From the NCBI GenBank assembly GCA_036395835.1, contig DASWCW010000282.1, positions 1-12,966 of the forward strand: a stretch of 12,966 nucleotides of DNA. The letters run 5' to 3'. Source of the stretch: AP-16 sp036395835 (GTDB lineage: Bacteria; Pseudomonadota; Alphaproteobacteria; Rhizobiales; Xanthobacteraceae). The notes under the pieces are model-generated. The model was not told the DNA's origin, ran no database searches, and saw nothing but the letters and a program-made list of their open reading frames with translations. Position 1 is the stretch's first letter, and each line of letters opens with the position of its first letter. A program made the position numbers and the translations under genes. This document shows positions 12,189-12,966 of the stretch, one piece after another.

Positions 12189-12966
12189 TTAAGACGGCCC
12201 CTCATGTGGAATCGCAGAGCGGCGGCAGCGCATGGCTCGCGGCAAAGTCGGCGTTGCGTTCTGCGGCTTCAGCCTGCCGCAACCGCGCGCGCGACGCCGA
12301 TTCCAGCCGCATTTCTCCACGTGGGCGGATCGGTTGATGACCTGCAGATTGGGCACGCCCCAATAGATCAACAGTGCCGGCCAGGCTCGCTCTGCCCGCT
12401 CGCCGCCGCGCCAGACCTGGAACAGCGGCACGCGGTGATCGACTTCCGCGTCCTTAGCGAGCCGTGCGCCGGTCAAAGCGCAACGGTGGTTCTGTAGACG
12501 TCGCAAATATCGAACGTGGTCGCTCGGCGCCGTCCACAGCTCCCAGGCCGCGACGCAGCAAGCGTGCCAGCTCGCATTCCGGTTGGGACGCTCGTCGCGC
12601 CACAGATCGCGATGCCATCCGAACCGGAACACCGGCTGGCCGCACACGCAGCAATAGCCTGGCCTCTTGGCATGGGCCTTTTCGCGAAACGGCGCCGGCG
12701 GCGCGCGAACGGCCTGCTTCGCAAAGTTGGTGACCAGCGCGATCTGCTTATCGGCGAATGGGCGAACCTCCCGGCGATAGATGGCAATCAGTCCGACCAC
12801 TTGGTTCTTTTTGAGCATCGGCACAACAACTAATGTCCTGATGCCGCCGAGTTCGACCCCGGAAACCACCATTGGGTCGCGGTCGAGGTAGGCCTGCTCC
12901 ACACGCAAGTCAGCGACGTGGACCGTCTGCCGGGTCCTGGCGGCACGGGCCAAGGCGCCTCCCGGG
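12189..12966 (-). CDS. GAF-domain fragment fused in frame to an HNH endonuclease; runs off window
   Basis: The minus-strand frame is open from the window edge; a TTG at 12953 is numbered residue 1 here. Residues 1-82 are the end of a GAF sensor domain (ARTRQTVHVADL, GIRTLVVVPML, REVRPFADKQIALVTNFAKQAV), as found in Bradyrhizobium adenylate cyclases and histidine kinases. In those proteins AKQAV leads into AIENTRLL. Here it switches near residue 83 (about 12707) to RPGYCCVCGQPVFRFGWH, the start of an HNH nuclease. That part has CxxC at 101-104, then Cys132/133, and the HNH core VDHRVPLFQVW (Asp172, His173), PNLQVIN (Asn202) and His211. After VEKC (215) this frame turns Arg-rich and ends at 12189. 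The neighbouring frame continues as LESASRARLRQAEAAERNAD and stops at 12202, so one base is probably missing near 12308. The HNH core is intact and might still cut DNA; its target is unknown. Confidence 0.75.
   Translation of the reverse strand, partial: PGGALARAARTRQTVHVADLRVEQAYLDRDPMVVSGVELGGIRTLVVVPMLKKNQVVGLIAIYRREVRPFADKQIALVTNFAKQAVRAPPAPFREKAHAKRPGYCCVCGQPVFRFGWHRDLWRDERPNRNASWHACCVAAWELWTAPSDHVRYLRRLQNHRCALTGARLAKDAEVDHRVPLFQVWRGGERAERAWPALLIYWGVPNLQVINRSAHVEKCGWNRRRARGCGRLKPQNATPTLPRAMRCRRSAIPHEGPS

Larger units (their letters stand above)
11638..12201. other. Gene-poor stretch with tRNA fragment and repeats
   Basis: No supported protein gene lies here. Open frames at 11711-11935 (plus) and on the minus strand look like chance frames: basic, without family resemblance. 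A GGAGGTAAC-ATG at 11698 opens only 11 codons. Apart from the tRNA fragment (11926-11962) and the TCGGTAGCA repeats (12069-12100), the sequence from 11963 on is less GC-rich and unfamiliar, as expected of leftover integrated DNA. Confidence 0.6.

Noticed and set aside
11926..12500. Group I intron splitting the tRNA-Thr anticodon loop
   Set aside because: No 3' exon (no T-arm GGTTCGAATCC, no ACCCGGC) is found downstream within the window.

Overview
The window is high-GC DNA with gene families and promoter motifs typical of Bradyrhizobium and related Rhizobiales (Alphaproteobacteria). The taxonomic call rests on protein resemblance recalled from memory, not on a search.

Layout. Positions 1-233 hold the right end of an IS3-family insertion sequence. 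It abuts a GNAT acetyltransferase gene that has lost its first codons. Positions 847-4481 (minus strand) hold two ATG/TGA-overlapping genes for fused permease-ATPase ABC proteins: a BacA/SbmA-YddA-like transporter and an NdvA/ChvA-like glucan exporter. Next come an AI-2E/PerM-family membrane protein with a long cytoplasmic tail (4619-6577), a 70-aa secreted protein (6785-6997) and a 31-aa membrane peptide (7239-7334). Positions 7620-8257 (plus) carry two small Cys-rich proteins. A bacterial type IB topoisomerase (8340-9452, minus) is divergent from a wrecked short-chain dehydrogenase gene (9711-10066, plus). Then follow a 35-aa very basic peptide gene (10103-10210, minus), a SAM-dependent O-methyltransferase (10414-11172, plus) and a lipoprotein (11203-11637, minus). 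The right end (11638-12966) looks like a recombination scar: a 5' half of tRNA-Thr(TGT), a cluster of TCGGTAGCA repeats, and an open frame joining a GAF-domain fragment to an HNH endonuclease with a probable frameshifted tail.

How it works together. The main pattern I see is a string of promoters matching the alphaproteobacterial general-stress sigma factor EcfG (GGAAC-N16/17-CGTT). Five perfect copies lie before the ABC pair, the 31-aa gene, the topoisomerase, the SDR pseudogene and the 35-aa gene. Weaker copies lie before the AI-2E gene and both Cys-rich genes. I infer that 4.5-10.3 kb is largely a general-stress-response cluster of envelope transport, DNA topology and very small proteins, flanked by mobile or recombined DNA on both sides. 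Several single-base lesions could be real decay or sequencing errors; the sequence alone cannot decide.
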